Assembly: GCA_017590115.1 (NCBI GenBank) | Contig: JAGGNK010010225.1 | Span: forward strand, 8,854,834-8,918,833 | Source of the DNA: Montifringilla adamsi | Taxonomy: Eukaryota; Chordata; Aves; Passeriformes; Passeridae | Direction: 5' to 3' | DNA: 64,000 nt | In this document: piece after piece, positions 63,661-64,000 of the stretch | Numbering within the stretch: position 1 is the stretch's first letter | Layout of the letters: each line of letters opens with the position of its first letter | Notes under the pieces: model-generated | Told to the model about the DNA's origin: nothing | Databases searched by the model: none | What the model saw: only the letters and a program-made list of their open reading frames with translations | Made by a program: the position numbers and the translations under genes

Positions 63661-64000
63661 CAGACATTGTACTCAGGGTGGCCCTCATACTGTGAACCCC
63701 ATGGTTTCAGCTTCATTTACAAATCCAGAAATCCTTTTTTCTTTGCAGAGGAATAACACCATTAATGAAATAAAGCAGTGATATTTATAAAGAGGCTTTA
63801 TAATGTAAGACATCCCCAATTTTTACTTTATTTACATATAAACTAGGATATTCCTCATACTTAGTTTAAATTATATGCCACTAGCTGTTTCCTGTCCTTC
63901 CAAATGCACTGGGACAATTTTTATATTTGGATGTGACAGACAGGTGGGAAAAGAAATGAACCTACTTAGTAATGTAAATAACACCTGCATGCAAAATAAT

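Larger units (their letters stand above)
22338..64000 (-). other. CREB5: Large CREB5 intron, upstream exon not in window
   Basis: The acceptor at 22338 needs an upstream exon ending in the AKM codons of known CREB5. I did not recognise that exon, the zinc-finger exon or a first exon on the minus strand up to the right edge, so this is read as at least 41.7 kb of intron. A very short exon could have been missed. The stretch holds CR1 and DNA-transposon relics, simple repeats and several AT-rich blocks listed separately; the rest is ordinary AT-rich non-coding sequence. Confidence 0.65.

Noticed and set aside
22338..64000. Endogenous retrovirus or LTR element
   Set aside because: No paired LTRs, primer-binding site or polymerase-like frame was noticed; the only reverse-transcriptase relic is CR1.

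Overview
This is a vertebrate, probably bird, chromosomal window. It holds the 3' half of one split gene on the minus strand and large amounts of non-coding DNA. CR1 LINE fragments with the typical sauropsid 3' end (overlapping copies of CATAGAAT read on the plus strand), low repeat density, long introns and GT/AG splice sites point to a bird. A turtle or crocodilian cannot be excluded from repeats alone.

The gene is CREB5 (CRE-BPa), a bZIP transcription factor of the ATF2/ATF7/CREB5 family. Four consecutive coding exons lie at 22337-22014, 16890-16663, 15704-15596 and 14442-14279, reading right to left. Together they encode the last 274 residues: a histidine/proline-rich segment, the basic region, a leucine zipper split over two exons, and a Ser/Pro-rich C-terminus with a stop at 14281-14279. 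Splice phases agree at every junction. The N-terminal half (C2H2 zinc finger and activation domain in known CREB5) was not recognised in 22338-64000. Those 41.7 kb are therefore read as one large intron that continues off the right edge.

Layout: 1 to about 7640 is intergenic DNA downstream of CREB5, with a CpG-rich left edge and several AT-rich blocks resembling conserved non-coding DNA. About 7640-14278 is a proposed 6.6-kb 3' UTR with several AATAAA signals on the minus strand. 14279-22337 holds the coding exons and three introns (1153, 958 and 5123 bp). 22338-64000 is intron with two CR1 relics, a degraded hAT-type DNA transposon with terminal inverted repeats and matching flanks, a 109-bp palindromic MITE-like element plus several fragments that look related, homopolymer and microsatellite tracts (C28, T40, A33/A48, (CA)19), and a small CpG-rich patch near 50.6-50.9 kb.

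I found no rRNA, tRNA, CRISPR array, second protein gene or previously undescribed multi-gene system. The most unusual structures are a compact three-way-junction inverted repeat just inside the intron downstream of the bZIP exon (16550-16619), a 15-bp-stem hairpin at 62078-62112, and the family of palindromic relics. No database search or alignment was run. Gene identity rests on recognising the protein sequence, and regulatory calls are inference.
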